A DNA stretch of 64,000 nucleotides, from positions 1 to 64,000 of the forward strand of contig NZ_RWIR01000065.1 in NCBI RefSeq assembly GCF_009764265.1, written 5' to 3'. Origin of the DNA: Pseudomonas sp. PB101 (lineage in GTDB: Bacteria; Pseudomonadota; Gammaproteobacteria; Pseudomonadales; Pseudomonadaceae). The notes beneath the pieces were generated by a model. It made no database searches, was not told the origin of the DNA, and saw nothing but the letters and a program-made list of their open reading frames with translations. The position numbers were made by a program, and so were the translations under genes. Shown here one piece after another: positions 1-8,878 of this stretch; the stretch's first letter is position 1, and each line of letters starts with the position of its first letter.

Positions 1-104
1 TTGGCCAGAAGCCGAAGACGGCTTCCACGAATAGGCCTAATACATAGATGCAACGGGGCAGCGGTTTTTCAAAAGCGGGTAGACAGTGGGGGCGAGTCCA
101 TACA

Positions 105-182
105 TAGGAGCTGGCTTGCCAGCGATGACGGCATGCCCGACACACCGCATCGCCTGATTCGCCAGCAAGCCGGCTCCTACAA
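105..182. repeat. REP doublet (REPIN)
   Basis: Two inverted copies of a short palindrome (GCTGGCTTGCCAGC and a variant with GCCAGCAAGCCGGC) flanked by TAGGAGC / GCTCCTA face each other about 30 bp apart. This is the usual form of a Pseudomonas REP doublet. Positions 1-104 show no convincing gene. Confidence 0.85.
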
Positions 183-189
183 GGGCTTT

Positions 190-1071
190 TCAGCGGCTCT
201 GCGCTTGCTCCACCAACCACCCCATCAACTCACGCAACTTCGGCGAAGGCCCGGGTTTTCCGGGGAAAACCAGGTAATACGCCAGCCCTGTTTGCACCTT
301 CAAATCAAAGGGCATGACCAGCCGCCCGGCATCCAGGTCATCGCCGATCAACGACCAGTCGCCAATCGCCACGCCCGTGCCCTGGGACGCCATCGACATC
401 GCCAGGTCCAGTGTTTCGAAATGCTGGCCCTTGCCGACATTGGTCAAATTCACGTCAGCGGCCTTCAACCAGGCTTTCCAGTCCCGCTCGTCGCGGGTCG
501 GGTGCAGCAGCAGGTGTTGTTGCAGATCGGCAGGCGCCTGCAGGGGCGTGGGGCCTTCGAGCATCGGCCTGGAACACACCGGCGTGAGTTGCTCGTCGAA
601 GAGTTTTTGCGACATCAATGAATTGTCCGGCGGTGCGCCGTACATCACCGCCGCATCGAACTGCTCGAGATGAAAATCCACACCGTGCTTGACCGTGGTG
701 GTCAGTTCCACCGGTACATCCGGGCGTTCCCTTTGCCATTGCAACAGGCGCGGCAGCAACCAGCGCATGACGCAGGTCGGGGCCTTGAGCTGCAGGGTTT
801 CGCGCTTCTCGCCGATCTGCTCCACCGCCTCGTCGATCAGGCCGAAAATCTGCTGCACCCGTGGCAGCCACTCCCGTCCTTCGGCTGTCAGGTCCAGGCC
901 CCGGGCCAGGCGAATGAACAGCTCATAACCCAGATGATCTTCCAGCCCGGCAATCTGCCGGCTGACCGCGCCCTGGGTGATGTGCAGTTGCTCGGCGGCC
1001 CGTGTGAAATTGCAGCACTGCGCGGTAATCAGGAATGTGTGCAGCGCCGGCAGGGGAGGCAGTCGTTTCAT
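190..1071 (-). CDS. LysR-family transcriptional regulator
   Basis: A 293-aa protein with the LysR layout: an N-terminal winged helix-turn-helix (about residues 5-65, including AAEQLHITQGAVSRQI) followed by a substrate-binding co-inducer domain of about 200 residues. It resembles GcvA-type regulators in its N-terminal region. The gene is transcribed away from the 2-ketoarginine decarboxylase gene, with 159 bp between the two starts. LysR proteins usually control such a divergent neighbour, so it probably regulates the guanidino/keto-acid catabolic genes and possibly the ABC transporter. The effector cannot be read from sequence. Confidence 0.92.
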   Translation of the reverse strand: MKRLPPLPALHTFLITAQCCNFTRAAEQLHITQGAVSRQIAGLEDHLGYELFIRLARGLDLTAEGREWLPRVQQIFGLIDEAVEQIGEKRETLQLKAPTCVMRWLLPRLLQWQRERPDVPVELTTTVKHGVDFHLEQFDAAVMYGAPPDNSLMSQKLFDEQLTPVCSRPMLEGPTPLQAPADLQQHLLLHPTRDERDWKAWLKAADVNLTNVGKGQHFETLDLAMSMASQGTGVAIGDWSLIGDDLDAGRLVMPFDLKVQTGLAYYLVFPGKPGPSPKLRELMGWLVEQAQSR

Positions 1072-1230
1072 TGGGATCCAAGGTATGACGTAAGGACATG
1101 GCTAGTATGACTTTTTATCCATTGTTGCGGCTACCTGTCGCCCGTTCCAATGAGGCCATTCCCGGGCCTGCCAATCCATCATAAACACAGCGCATGCCCG
1201 GCGTCTCAAACGAACAAGAAGGGCAAAGAC

Positions 1231-2868
1231 ATGGCGACGTGCGGCGAAGTATTGGTCAAGTTACTCGAAAACTACGGTGTCGAGCAGGTGTTCGGCATTC
1301 CGGGCGTGCATACCGTGGAGCTGTATCGCGGGTTGGCCCGTTCGAGCATCAACCACGTCACGCCGCGCCATGAACAGGGCGCCGGCTTCATGGCCGACGG
1401 CTATGCCCGCACCAGCGGCAAGCCGGGTGTGTGCTTCATCATCACCGGCCCTGGCATGACCAACATCACCACGGCCATGGGCCAGGCCTACGCCGATTCG
1501 ATCCCGATGCTGGTGATCTCCAGCGTGCAATCGCGCAGCCAGTTGGGCGGCGGTCGCGGCAAGCTGCATGAGCTGCCGAACCAGGGCGCGCTGTGTGCCG
1601 GTGTGGCTGCGTTCTCCCACACCCTGATGTCGGCGGCGCAATTGCCGGGCGTGCTGGCCCGCGCCTTTGCGCTGTTCCAGGCCGGCCGTCCGCGTCCGGT
1701 GCACATCGAAATTCCATTGGACGTATTGGTCGAAGACGCCGACGACCTGCTCAGCAGCCTGCCGGTCAACATCGACCGCGCCGGTGCCTCGCCGAGTGCC
1801 GTGTCGCGCATGACCGACCTGCTGGCCGGCGCCAAGCGTCCGCTGATTCTCGCCGGTGGCGGTGCCATCGACGCCGCGGTCGAGCTGACTCAGCTGGCCG
1901 AACTGCTGGATGCGCCGGTTGCGCTGACCATCAATGCCAAGGGCATGCTTGCCTCCGGTCACCCGCTGCTGATCGGTTCGACCCAAAGCCTGGTCGCCAC
2001 CCGTGCGCTGGTCGCCGAGGCCGATGTGATCCTGGCCATCGGTACCGAACTGGCCGAGACCGACTACGACGTGACCTTCGCCGGGGGCTTCGAGATTCCG
2101 GGCCAACTGCTGCGCGTCGACATCGACCCGGACCAGACCGTGCGCAACTACCCACCGCATGTCGCGTTGGTGGCCGACTCGCGCAACGCCGCCCAGGCCT
2201 TGCTCAGCGCCTTGTCGCACAAAGCCCTGGCCGAGCGCCGCAACGATTGGGGCCAGGTACGCGCCGCTCGTCTGCGTGAAGACCTGGCCGCCACCTGGGA
2301 CGCTCCGACCCTGGCGCAGACCCGTTTCCTGGAAACCGTGCTGCACGAACTGCCGGACGCTGTGTTCGTCGGCGATTCGACCCAGCCGGTGTACACCGGC
2401 AACCTGACGTTCAACCCGGAGCGCCCGCGTCGCTGGTTCAACTCGTCCACCGGTTACGGCACCCTCGGTTACGCCTTGCCGGCGGCGATTGGCGCCTGGC
2501 TCGGCGGCAGCACTGAAAACGGTCAGCGCCCGCCAGTGGTGTGCCTGATCGGTGACGGCGGCCTGCAATTCACTTTGCCGGAACTGGCCAGCGCCGTTGA
2601 AGCGCGCACCCCGGTGATCGTGCTGCTGTGGAATAACCAGGGCTACGAAGAGATCAAGAAATACATGGTCAACCGCGCCATCGAGCCGGTCGGCGTGGAC
2701 ATCTACACCCCGGACTTCATCGGTGTGGCCAAGGCATTGGGTTGCGCGGCCGAAGCCGTCAGCAATGTCGAGCAACTGCGCGGCGCATTGCGCGTGGCCA
2801 ACGATCGCCAGGGCCCGACCCTGATTGAAATCGATCAGGCCGAGTGGATGCAGGCGGTGTCGAAATGA
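1231..2868 (+). CDS. aruI: Thiamine-diphosphate-dependent decarboxylase, AruI-like (5-guanidino-2-oxopentanoate decarboxylase)
   Basis: A 545-aa member of the acetolactate synthase-like ThDP family. The N-terminal PYR domain has the catalytic glutamate in RHEQGAGFMADGYAR. The C-terminal PP domain carries the GDGG...NN cofactor motif (IGDGGLQF to LLWNNQGY). AruI decarboxylates 2-ketoarginine to 4-guanidinobutyraldehyde in the arginine transaminase pathway of Pseudomonas. The paired aldehyde dehydrogenase gene overlaps the stop codon (ATGA), which fits consecutive steps. The ATG at 1231 is chosen because a purine-rich AGAAGGG lies just upstream; an in-frame extension to 1150 looks unrelated to the family. 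Another 2-oxo acid remains possible as substrate, because no AruH-type aminotransferase gene is adjacent. Confidence 0.85.
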   Translation: MATCGEVLVKLLENYGVEQVFGIPGVHTVELYRGLARSSINHVTPRHEQGAGFMADGYARTSGKPGVCFIITGPGMTNITTAMGQAYADSIPMLVISSVQSRSQLGGGRGKLHELPNQGALCAGVAAFSHTLMSAAQLPGVLARAFALFQAGRPRPVHIEIPLDVLVEDADDLLSSLPVNIDRAGASPSAVSRMTDLLAGAKRPLILAGGGAIDAAVELTQLAELLDAPVALTINAKGMLASGHPLLIGSTQSLVATRALVAEADVILAIGTELAETDYDVTFAGGFEIPGQLLRVDIDPDQTVRNYPPHVALVADSRNAAQALLSALSHKALAERRNDWGQVRAARLREDLAATWDAPTLAQTRFLETVLHELPDAVFVGDSTQPVYTGNLTFNPERPRRWFNSSTGYGTLGYALPAAIGAWLGGSTENGQRPPVVCLIGDGGLQFTLPELASAVEARTPVIVLLWNNQGYEEIKKYMVNRAIEPVGVDIYTPDFIGVAKALGCAAEAVSNVEQLRGALRVANDRQGPTLIEIDQAEWMQAVSK

Positions 2869-4313
2869 CCTTCCCGACTACCCTGGATGGCCTGTACATC
2901 AACGGCCAATGGTCGGCCGGCAACGAACACCTGCGGGTGATCAACCCGGCGACCGAAGCCCTGTTGACCACGGTCAATGGCGGCGACGAGCGCGCTGTTG
3001 ATCAAGCGGTGAGCGCGGCGACCCAGGCGTTCGCCGACTGGTCGAAAACCACCGGTGCCGAGCGCGCTGTAATCCTGCGCAAAATCGCCGAAGGCGTGCA
3101 GGCCAACCGTGAAAAACTGATGCACCTGCAGTCGAGCAACAACGGCAAGCCGCAGTTCGAAGCCGCGATCGACGTCGATGACGTGATCGCCACGTTCGAG
3201 TACTACGCCGGTCTGGCCGAAGGCCTGGACGCGAAGCAGGACAGCGCCATCGAGCTGCCGACCGACGACTTCAGTGCGCGCCTGCGCCGTGAGCCGTGCG
3301 GTGTGGTCGGCCTGATCGTGCCGTGGAACTTCCCGATGGTCACCACCGCGTGGAAGCTTGCACCGGCCCTGGCCGCCGGTTGCTGCGTGGTGCTCAAGCC
3401 TTCGGAAGTGACGCCGCTGCCGGAGCTGGAACTGGCGGCGATCATCGCCCAGACCGGGTTGCCTGCGGGTGTGTTCAACCTGGTGTGCGGCACCGGCCTG
3501 GCCGTTGGCGCGCCGCTGTCGGCTGACCCGCGTATCGCCAAAATTTCCTTCACCGGCAGCAACGCGGTTGGCGTACAGGTCATGCAACGCGCGGCGGAAA
3601 CCGTCAAAGGCGTGAGCCTGGAACTGGGCGGCAAGTCGTCGTTGCTGGTGCTGGCCGATGCCGATCTCGACCTGGCGGTGGAGGTGGCGTGCGGCGGTGG
3701 TTTCTTCAACGCCGGTCAGATGTGTTCCGCCACCAGCCGGGTGCTGGTCGCCGATGAGCTGGCCGATGAGTTCCTCACCCGGGTGAAGGCCCGTGCCGAA
3801 GCGATTCGCGTGGCCGACCCGTTCGACCCGGATGTGGAAATGGGCGCCCTGGTCAATCAGGCGCAATACCAGCGCGTGCTGGGTCACATCGATCGCGGTT
3901 TGAGCGCCGGCGCCAGGCTGGTGTGCGGTGGCAATCGTCCCGCCGACTTGCCGCGCGGATATTTTATGCAGCCGACGGTATTCACCGAAGTGCCCCTCGA
4001 CAGTGCGCTGTGGTGTGAGGAGATTTTCGGGCCGGTGATCTGCGTGCGCAGTTTCGCCTCTGAAGCCGAAGCGATTGCCCTGGCCAACGACAGTCAGTTT
4101 GGCCTGGTCGCCAGTGTGGTCACGCGCAACGCACAGACCGCCGACCGCGTCGCCAACGCCTTGCAGGCGGGGCTGGTGTGGATCAACGCGCCGCAGGTGA
4201 TCTTCCCGCAGACCGCGTGGGGCGGCTACAAGCAGAGCAGCATCGGCCGCGAACTGGGGCCGTGGGGCTTGCAGGCTTTCCAGGAAATCAAACACGTGAT
4301 CCGGGCCGTCTGA
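2865..4313 (+). CDS. kauB: NAD(P)-dependent aldehyde dehydrogenase, KauB-like
   Basis: A 482-aa aldehyde dehydrogenase. Visible hallmarks are the NAD-site VPWNFPM segment, the general base in LELGGKSS (near residue 251) and the catalytic cysteine in FFNAGQMCSATSR (near residue 286). The start ATG overlaps the stop of the decarboxylase gene by 4 nt (ATGA), so translation is probably coupled. Enzymes of this clade oxidise aminobutyraldehydes, guanidinobutyraldehyde or betaine aldehyde. From context the likely substrate is 4-guanidinobutyraldehyde, giving 4-guanidinobutyrate. The symbol is by analogy; the exact substrate is inferred from the neighbour only. Confidence 0.82.
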   Translation: MTFPTTLDGLYINGQWSAGNEHLRVINPATEALLTTVNGGDERAVDQAVSAATQAFADWSKTTGAERAVILRKIAEGVQANREKLMHLQSSNNGKPQFEAAIDVDDVIATFEYYAGLAEGLDAKQDSAIELPTDDFSARLRREPCGVVGLIVPWNFPMVTTAWKLAPALAAGCCVVLKPSEVTPLPELELAAIIAQTGLPAGVFNLVCGTGLAVGAPLSADPRIAKISFTGSNAVGVQVMQRAAETVKGVSLELGGKSSLLVLADADLDLAVEVACGGGFFNAGQMCSATSRVLVADELADEFLTRVKARAEAIRVADPFDPDVEMGALVNQAQYQRVLGHIDRGLSAGARLVCGGNRPADLPRGYFMQPTVFTEVPLDSALWCEEIFGPVICVRSFASEAEAIALANDSQFGLVASVVTRNAQTADRVANALQAGLVWINAPQVIFPQTAWGGYKQSSIGRELGPWGLQAFQEIKHVIRAV

Positions 4314-4323
4314 CACCTCTCTC

Positions 4324-4442
4324 CTGTAGGAGCGAGCCGGCTCCGGGCGGCGCTCCGACGATGGACGTGAACGATGACGCGGGGAGTCAGATAGCCCGCG
4401 TCGTTCATGCACCTTTCGCGAGCAGGCTCGCTCCTACAGGAG
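4324..4442. repeat. REP doublet (REPIN), one copy diverged
   Basis: A right-hand REP (CGAGCAGGCTCG flanked by CTCCTACAGG) faces a diverged left-hand copy beginning CCTGTAGGAGCGAGCCGGCT. The doublet follows the aldehyde dehydrogenase gene and separates it from the ABC transporter genes. Confidence 0.75.
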
Positions 4443-4623
4443 GCATGCGCTGATGTCATGGCTTCAATGAGTTTTTATCGATAGTCAGGGGTTTTACACG
4501 ACCTCAGGATGAACTCACTGGTTCAACCAAGCCCCCGGAACAAAGGGGGATAACGCTGATCCGGATGCGCGGATACAACAGTTTCGACCTGCCTCATACC
4601 TACAAAAACAAAGGGAGTCCGTA
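4443..4623. other. Non-coding leader of the ABC transporter operon
   Basis: This is the rest of the 310-bp gap between the aldehyde dehydrogenase and the transporter. It contains a short G/C hairpin (CCCCCGGAACAAAGGGGG near 4534) and a good ribosome-binding site, AAAGGGAG, just before the ATG at 4624. I could not identify a convincing promoter. Confidence 0.4.
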
Positions 4624-5727
4624 ATGGGCGAGCATGATCTGAACAGACGTCAATTCATCAAGACCGTGGGCGTAGCCTCGGTGGCAGCAGCGGCGATGAG
4701 CATGCCGTTCATCAAGGCCAATGCCAGCGATACACGGTTTGCCGGCAAGACCCTGCGTTTGCTGACCTGGTCCGATGACACCGGCCTGGCTGCACTGCGC
4801 AACATCGCCGCGACTTTCGAGGACAAGTACGGCTGCAAGGTCATCGCCGACCGCACCGGCAGCACCTCGGAAATGGTCGCCAAGCTCAAGGCCGGCGGTG
4901 ATCGTCCGCAATACGACATCATCACCCTGGCAGGCGTCGGCGCCGAAGGTCTGGCCGCGGCCGACCTGCTGGAAAAGCCCGACCTCAACCGCATTCCCAA
5001 CCTGGTCGATGTACCGGAAAAATACCGCACCGGCGCCAATGGCCACGGTATCGGTTACCTGCTGTGGTGCAACAGCCTGGTCTACAGCACCCGCACCCAG
5101 AAAGAAGCCCCGACCAGCTACGCCTCCCTGTGGGATGCCGACGCAGCGCCGAACATCTTCCTGCCGCCGCCGAACTGGACCGAGGCCATGGACCTGATCA
5201 TCATCGCCGCCAAACTGGCCGGTGGTGACGAACACAACATCGAACCTGGCTTCAAGAAGCTCGCCGAGCTGAAGGATCGTGTGGTGACCCTGGGGGAAAA
5301 CCCGAACCAGATCGCCGAGCTGTTCCGCACCGGTTCCCTGGACATGGGCGGCCTGTACGCACCCGCCTTCTTCCCGAAACAGATCCGCGATCCGGCCTAC
5401 GGCCTGGGCGCCACGTTCGGCATGAAGGAAGGTTTCTACACCGACCTGATGCTGTCGGTGATGCCGAAGAACCGTCCGGGCGATACCGACATGGCCTATG
5501 CCTTCATCAACCACTCCCTGGACCCGCTGGTGCAGGGCAAGATGGCTGAAGACATCTACAACGGCCCGGTCAACGCCAAGGCGATCATCTCCGCCGAAGC
5601 GCGCAAGAGCCCGTACATCCTCACGCCGGAGCAGATCGCCGAGAAGGCGATCATGCACGACAACGCCTTCCTGGCCAGCGTGCATGACCAATGGATTCGT
5701 CGTTACACGGAAATTTTTTCTTCCTGA
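4624..5727 (+). CDS. ABC transporter substrate-binding protein, polyamine type
   Basis: A 367-aa periplasmic binding protein of the PotD/PotF kind. The N-terminus has a twin arginine (RRQFIK) followed by a hydrophobic stretch ending ANA, so export is by Tat or Sec. The mature part begins with the LRLLTWSDDTGL-type strand common in spermidine/putrescine binders. Two permease genes and an ATPase gene follow on the same strand. With the upstream decarboxylase and dehydrogenase, the ligand may be a guanidino or amino compound such as agmatine or guanidinobutyrate; that is inference. A REPIN separates this gene from the permeases, a layout that often keeps the binding-protein mRNA more abundant. 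Confidence 0.88.
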   Translation: MGEHDLNRRQFIKTVGVASVAAAAMSMPFIKANASDTRFAGKTLRLLTWSDDTGLAALRNIAATFEDKYGCKVIADRTGSTSEMVAKLKAGGDRPQYDIITLAGVGAEGLAAADLLEKPDLNRIPNLVDVPEKYRTGANGHGIGYLLWCNSLVYSTRTQKEAPTSYASLWDADAAPNIFLPPPNWTEAMDLIIIAAKLAGGDEHNIEPGFKKLAELKDRVVTLGENPNQIAELFRTGSLDMGGLYAPAFFPKQIRDPAYGLGATFGMKEGFYTDLMLSVMPKNRPGDTDMAYAFINHSLDPLVQGKMAEDIYNGPVNAKAIISAEARKSPYILTPEQIAEKAIMHDNAFLASVHDQWIRRYTEIFSS

Positions 5728-5767
5728 TCGAGTGACGTACGCAACTCTTTAGAACACCGCAAAACAC

Positions 5768-5858
5768 TGTGGGAGCGGGCTTGCCCGCGATGACGGCCTT
5801 CCTGTCGACAATGATGTGGCTGACAGATCGCTATCGCGGGCAAGCCCGCTCCCACAGG
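5768..5858. repeat. REP doublet (REPIN) inside the ABC transporter operon
   Basis: Two head-to-head REPs with the stem GCGGGCTTGCCCGC lie between the binding-protein gene and the first permease gene. Both are flanked by the GTGGGAGC / GCTCCCAC arm. Confidence 0.88.
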
Positions 5859-5918
5859 GTTGGTGGTGACTTTGAGGATTGTGTTCGTCAGCTGCTTTCC
5901 ATTGACGAGACCTTTGCT

Positions 5919-6827
5919 ATGGAACACCAACCTCTTACCCATCCGGTGAGTGCCGCCCCCGTGCGCGTTGCCCGGGGTGTTTCACCCACGGCGCGCGCCT
6001 GGCTTTTCCTCTCGCCGTCGATGCTGTTTCTCGGCGTGCTGATCGCCGCGAGCCTCCTGGTCCTGCGCATGAGCGTGGGCACCAAGGGCGCGGAATGGTC
6101 CGGGTTCAGCCTGGCCAGCTACGCCCAGTTGCTGGAACCCTATTACCTCAAGTCGCTGATGCTGACCTTGCGCCTGGCGCTGATCAGCGCGGTGATCGCC
6201 GTGATCCTGGCGATCCCGGTGGCCTACACCATGTCGCGCCTGACCTCGCCGTTCGTGCGACGGATCTTCCTGGCGGCGGTGCTGCTGCCGTTGCTGGTCA
6301 ACCTGCTGCTGCAAAGCTACGGCTGGCTGGTGATCCTCGGCCCCGGCGGCATGCTCAACCAGACCCTGATGGGCCTGGGCCTGATCAAGCGGCCGATCAT
6401 GCTGTTGTACAACCAGAACGGCGTGTTGATGGGCCTGGTGCAGACCGCTTTCCCGCTGGCCGTGTTGCCGATCGCCAGCGCCATGCGCGGCGTCGCCCGC
6501 AGCTACGAAGAAGCTGCGGCGACCCTCGGCGCCAGTCGCTTTCAGGTGTTCCGCCAGGTGGTGCTGCCGATGAGTCTGCCGGGGATCATTACCGGTGCGA
6601 CCCTGGTGTTCGCCTACAACGCCAGCAGTTTCGTGGTGCCGTTGCTGCTCGGTGGCCGGCGCGTGCCGATGCTGGCGGTGATGGTGCATGACCAGATCGC
6701 CCCGCTGATGAACTGGCCCGCCGCATCCGCTGCCGGTGTGGTGCTGATTGTCACTACGCTGGCGATCATGACCCTGTCCGAATACATCACCGGCCGTCGC
6801 CGGCGCATGCTGGAGGCTTCCCAATGA
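5919..6827 (+). CDS. ABC transporter permease (PotB/PotH-like)
   Basis: A 302-aa inner-membrane permease with about six hydrophobic segments. It has the conserved cytoplasmic EAA loop, here EEAAATLGASRFQVFRQVV, which docks to the ATPase. The start at 5919 (MEHQPLTH) is chosen because upstream in-frame sequence is the REP element. The second permease gene overlaps the stop by 4 nt (ATGA), so the two permeases are probably translated together and form a heterodimer. Confidence 0.9.
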   Translation: MEHQPLTHPVSAAPVRVARGVSPTARAWLFLSPSMLFLGVLIAASLLVLRMSVGTKGAEWSGFSLASYAQLLEPYYLKSLMLTLRLALISAVIAVILAIPVAYTMSRLTSPFVRRIFLAAVLLPLLVNLLLQSYGWLVILGPGGMLNQTLMGLGLIKRPIMLLYNQNGVLMGLVQTAFPLAVLPIASAMRGVARSYEEAAATLGASRFQVFRQVVLPMSLPGIITGATLVFAYNASSFVVPLLLGGRRVPMLAVMVHDQIAPLMNWPAASAAGVVLIVTTLAIMTLSEYITGRRRRMLEASQ

Positions 6828-7672
6828 GCACCCTGACCAAGAAGCGTTATGGGCTGTTGCCTGGCGAAACCGGCAAGTTTGCCGGTATCCTCTCGGGCTT
6901 CATCCTGCTGCTGGCGGTGTTGCCGATCCTGACCATGATCGTGATGTCGTTCAGCGGCGCGTCGAACCTCGACTTCCCGCCGAGCAGCTACAGCCTGCAA
7001 TGGTACAAGGCCGCGTGGAACACCTTCGTCTCGCCGGATTCCAGCGACGTGCTGAGCCTCGGCCAGGCCATGACCACCAGCCTGATGGTGTCGTGCCTGA
7101 CCATGGTTTTCGCCACGATCATCGCGGTGCCGGCGGCCTACGCCCTGACCCGTTGCGAGTTCCGCGGCAAGGCCGTGGCGCTGCAACTGATGTCGTTGCC
7201 GCTGGTGTTCCCGATGGTGGTATTGGGCCTGGCATTGCTGCTGGTGTTCGACAGCCTGCCGTTCCACATGACCACCTCGCGCCTGGTGATTGCCCACGTG
7301 ATCCTGGCGCTGCCCTTCGTGGTGAAGAACTGCACGGCGGCGATGCTCTCCATCGGCACTGAAGTCGAAGAGGCTGCGCAGATGCTCGGCGCTTCGCCGA
7401 TGCGGGCGATTGTCGACGTGGTGGTGCCGTTGATGAAGTCGGGGATCCTGGCGGGCATGCTGCTGGCGTTCATCGTCTCGTTCAACGAATTCACCGTGAC
7501 TTACTTCCTCTACACCATCGATGTGATGACCGTGCCGATCTGGATGTACAGCCGCACCGTGTCTTCGCTCGACCCAACCGTATTTTCGTTTGCCGTGCTG
7601 ATCGTGCTGATCGACTTCGTCCTGATCTGGGCGCTGGAGAAGCTGGTCGGTGAAGGTGGCGTTTCGTTCTGA
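6824..7672 (+). CDS. ABC transporter permease (PotC/PotI-like)
   Basis: A 282-aa second membrane subunit. It has an N-terminal transmembrane helix, about five further helices and an EAA loop (EEAAQMLGASPMRAIVDVVV). It starts inside the stop codon of the first permease gene. Together with that protein it should form the translocation pore of a polyamine-type importer energised by the next gene product. Confidence 0.9.
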   Translation: MSTLTKKRYGLLPGETGKFAGILSGFILLLAVLPILTMIVMSFSGASNLDFPPSSYSLQWYKAAWNTFVSPDSSDVLSLGQAMTTSLMVSCLTMVFATIIAVPAAYALTRCEFRGKAVALQLMSLPLVFPMVVLGLALLLVFDSLPFHMTTSRLVIAHVILALPFVVKNCTAAMLSIGTEVEEAAQMLGASPMRAIVDVVVPLMKSGILAGMLLAFIVSFNEFTVTYFLYTIDVMTVPIWMYSRTVSSLDPTVFSFAVLIVLIDFVLIWALEKLVGEGGVSF

Positions 7673-7690
7673 TTTCTTGAGGTGCTTCTT

Positions 7691-8746
7691 ATGTCTGGTC
7701 TGATTCTGGAAAACGTCGAGAAACATTACGGCTCGGCCTGCGCGGTAAAGGATGTGAACCTGCATTTGCCCGAGGGCAAACTGGTGTGTTTCCTCGGCCC
7801 GTCGGGCTGCGGCAAGACCACGCTGCTGCGCATGATTGCCGGCCTTGAAACCCTGAGCGGCGGCGAGATCCGCCTGGATGGCGAAGACATCGGCCACACC
7901 CCGGCGCACCTGCGCAACTTCGGCATGGTGTTCCAGTCCCTGGCGCTGTTCCCGCACATGACCGTGGGCGAGAACATCGCCTATCCGCTGAAACTGCGCG
8001 GGGTCAGCAAGGCTGATCAGCAGGCGCGGGTGGTGGAACTGCTGGAACTGATCCAGCTGCAGCCGATGATCAACCGCCCGGTGGCCAAGCTCTCCGGCGG
8101 TCAGCGCCAGCGCGTGGCGATTGCCCGGGCGATTGCCAATCACCCGAAAATCCTCCTGCTCGACGAACCGCTGTCGGCGCTGGACGCCAAGCTGCGCGAG
8201 TCGATGCAGGTGGAAATCCGCCAACTGCAACAACGCCTGAACATCACCACCATCATGGTCACCCACGACCAGCGCGAGGCCATGACCATGGCCGATATCG
8301 TCGTCGTATTGGGTGAGCACAAAGTGCAGCAGGTCGGCACGCCGATCGAGATCTACCGGCACCCGGCCAACGAGTTCGTCGCGGATTTCATCGGCTCGGG
8401 CAACATCTTCCCGGCCACGGCGCTGGGCGACGGCAAGGTCAGCCTGCCAGGCGGCGATGCGCTGCAAGTGCCGATCTGCAGCAGCATTGTGGTCGGTGAG
8501 AAAGTGAAGATGCTGATCCGCCCGGAAGACCTGCAGCTGTCGGCGCCCCAGGCGACGGCGGGCAACCGCTTGCTGGGCAAGGTGACGTTCGTGCGTGATA
8601 TCGGCGCGACCATCGAGACCACGGTGGAGTGTTCCGGGGTGTCGTTTACCGCGCTGAGCACGCCGTGCCAGAGTTTTGGCCTGAGCGTCGGGCATCCGGT
8701 GTCGGTGACCTTGCCGGCGCAGGCGTGCCGAGTTTTGGGAGCTTGA
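7691..8746 (+). CDS. ABC transporter ATP-binding protein (PotA/PotG-like)
   Basis: A 351-aa ATPase with Walker A (GPSGCGKTT, near residue 36), Q-loop, the signature LSGGQRQRVA, Walker B (ILLLDEPLSALD) and the switch histidine in VTHDQREA. A C-terminal TOBE-like domain of about 110 residues is typical of the spermidine/putrescine and sugar importer group. The ATG at 7691 is preferred over an upstream GTG because TTGAGG lies 8 nt before it. It is the last gene of the transporter operon; a REPIN follows. Confidence 0.92.
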   Translation: MSGLILENVEKHYGSACAVKDVNLHLPEGKLVCFLGPSGCGKTTLLRMIAGLETLSGGEIRLDGEDIGHTPAHLRNFGMVFQSLALFPHMTVGENIAYPLKLRGVSKADQQARVVELLELIQLQPMINRPVAKLSGGQRQRVAIARAIANHPKILLLDEPLSALDAKLRESMQVEIRQLQQRLNITTIMVTHDQREAMTMADIVVVLGEHKVQQVGTPIEIYRHPANEFVADFIGSGNIFPATALGDGKVSLPGGDALQVPICSSIVVGEKVKMLIRPEDLQLSAPQATAGNRLLGKVTFVRDIGATIETTVECSGVSFTALSTPCQSFGLSVGHPVSVTLPAQACRVLGA

Positions 8747-8773
8747 TCCGGATTTGATGTTGGCCTCTCTGGC

Positions 8774-8850
8774 CTCATCGCTGGCAAGCCAGCTCCCACA
8801 GGTTCTGTGAACGCCACAGATCACTGGAGGAGCTGGCTTGCCAGCGATAG
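8774..8850. repeat. REP doublet (REPIN), GCTGGC stem type
   Basis: Inverted REPs (CATCGCTGGCAAGCCAGCTC and GAGCTGGCTTGCCAGCGAT) lie between the convergent ABC ATPase and AraC-type genes. The doublet may help end transcription from both sides. Confidence 0.88.
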
Positions 8851-8878
8851 CGCCATCGGCAACACCACAACCTGCGGA

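Noticed and set aside
1..104. Possible coding start at the left edge
   Set aside because: The frame crosses a REP doublet and the antisense of the LysR gene; composition and context do not support a gene.
1261..2775. Long antisense frame over the AruI-like gene
   Set aside because: High-GC codon bias opens long frames opposite real genes; the product is rich in Gln/His/Arg/Gly and has no domain.
6614..8824. 736-codon antisense frame over the permease and ATPase genes
   Set aside because: It spans three well-supported genes on the other strand and has a His/Gln/Arg-rich artefact product.
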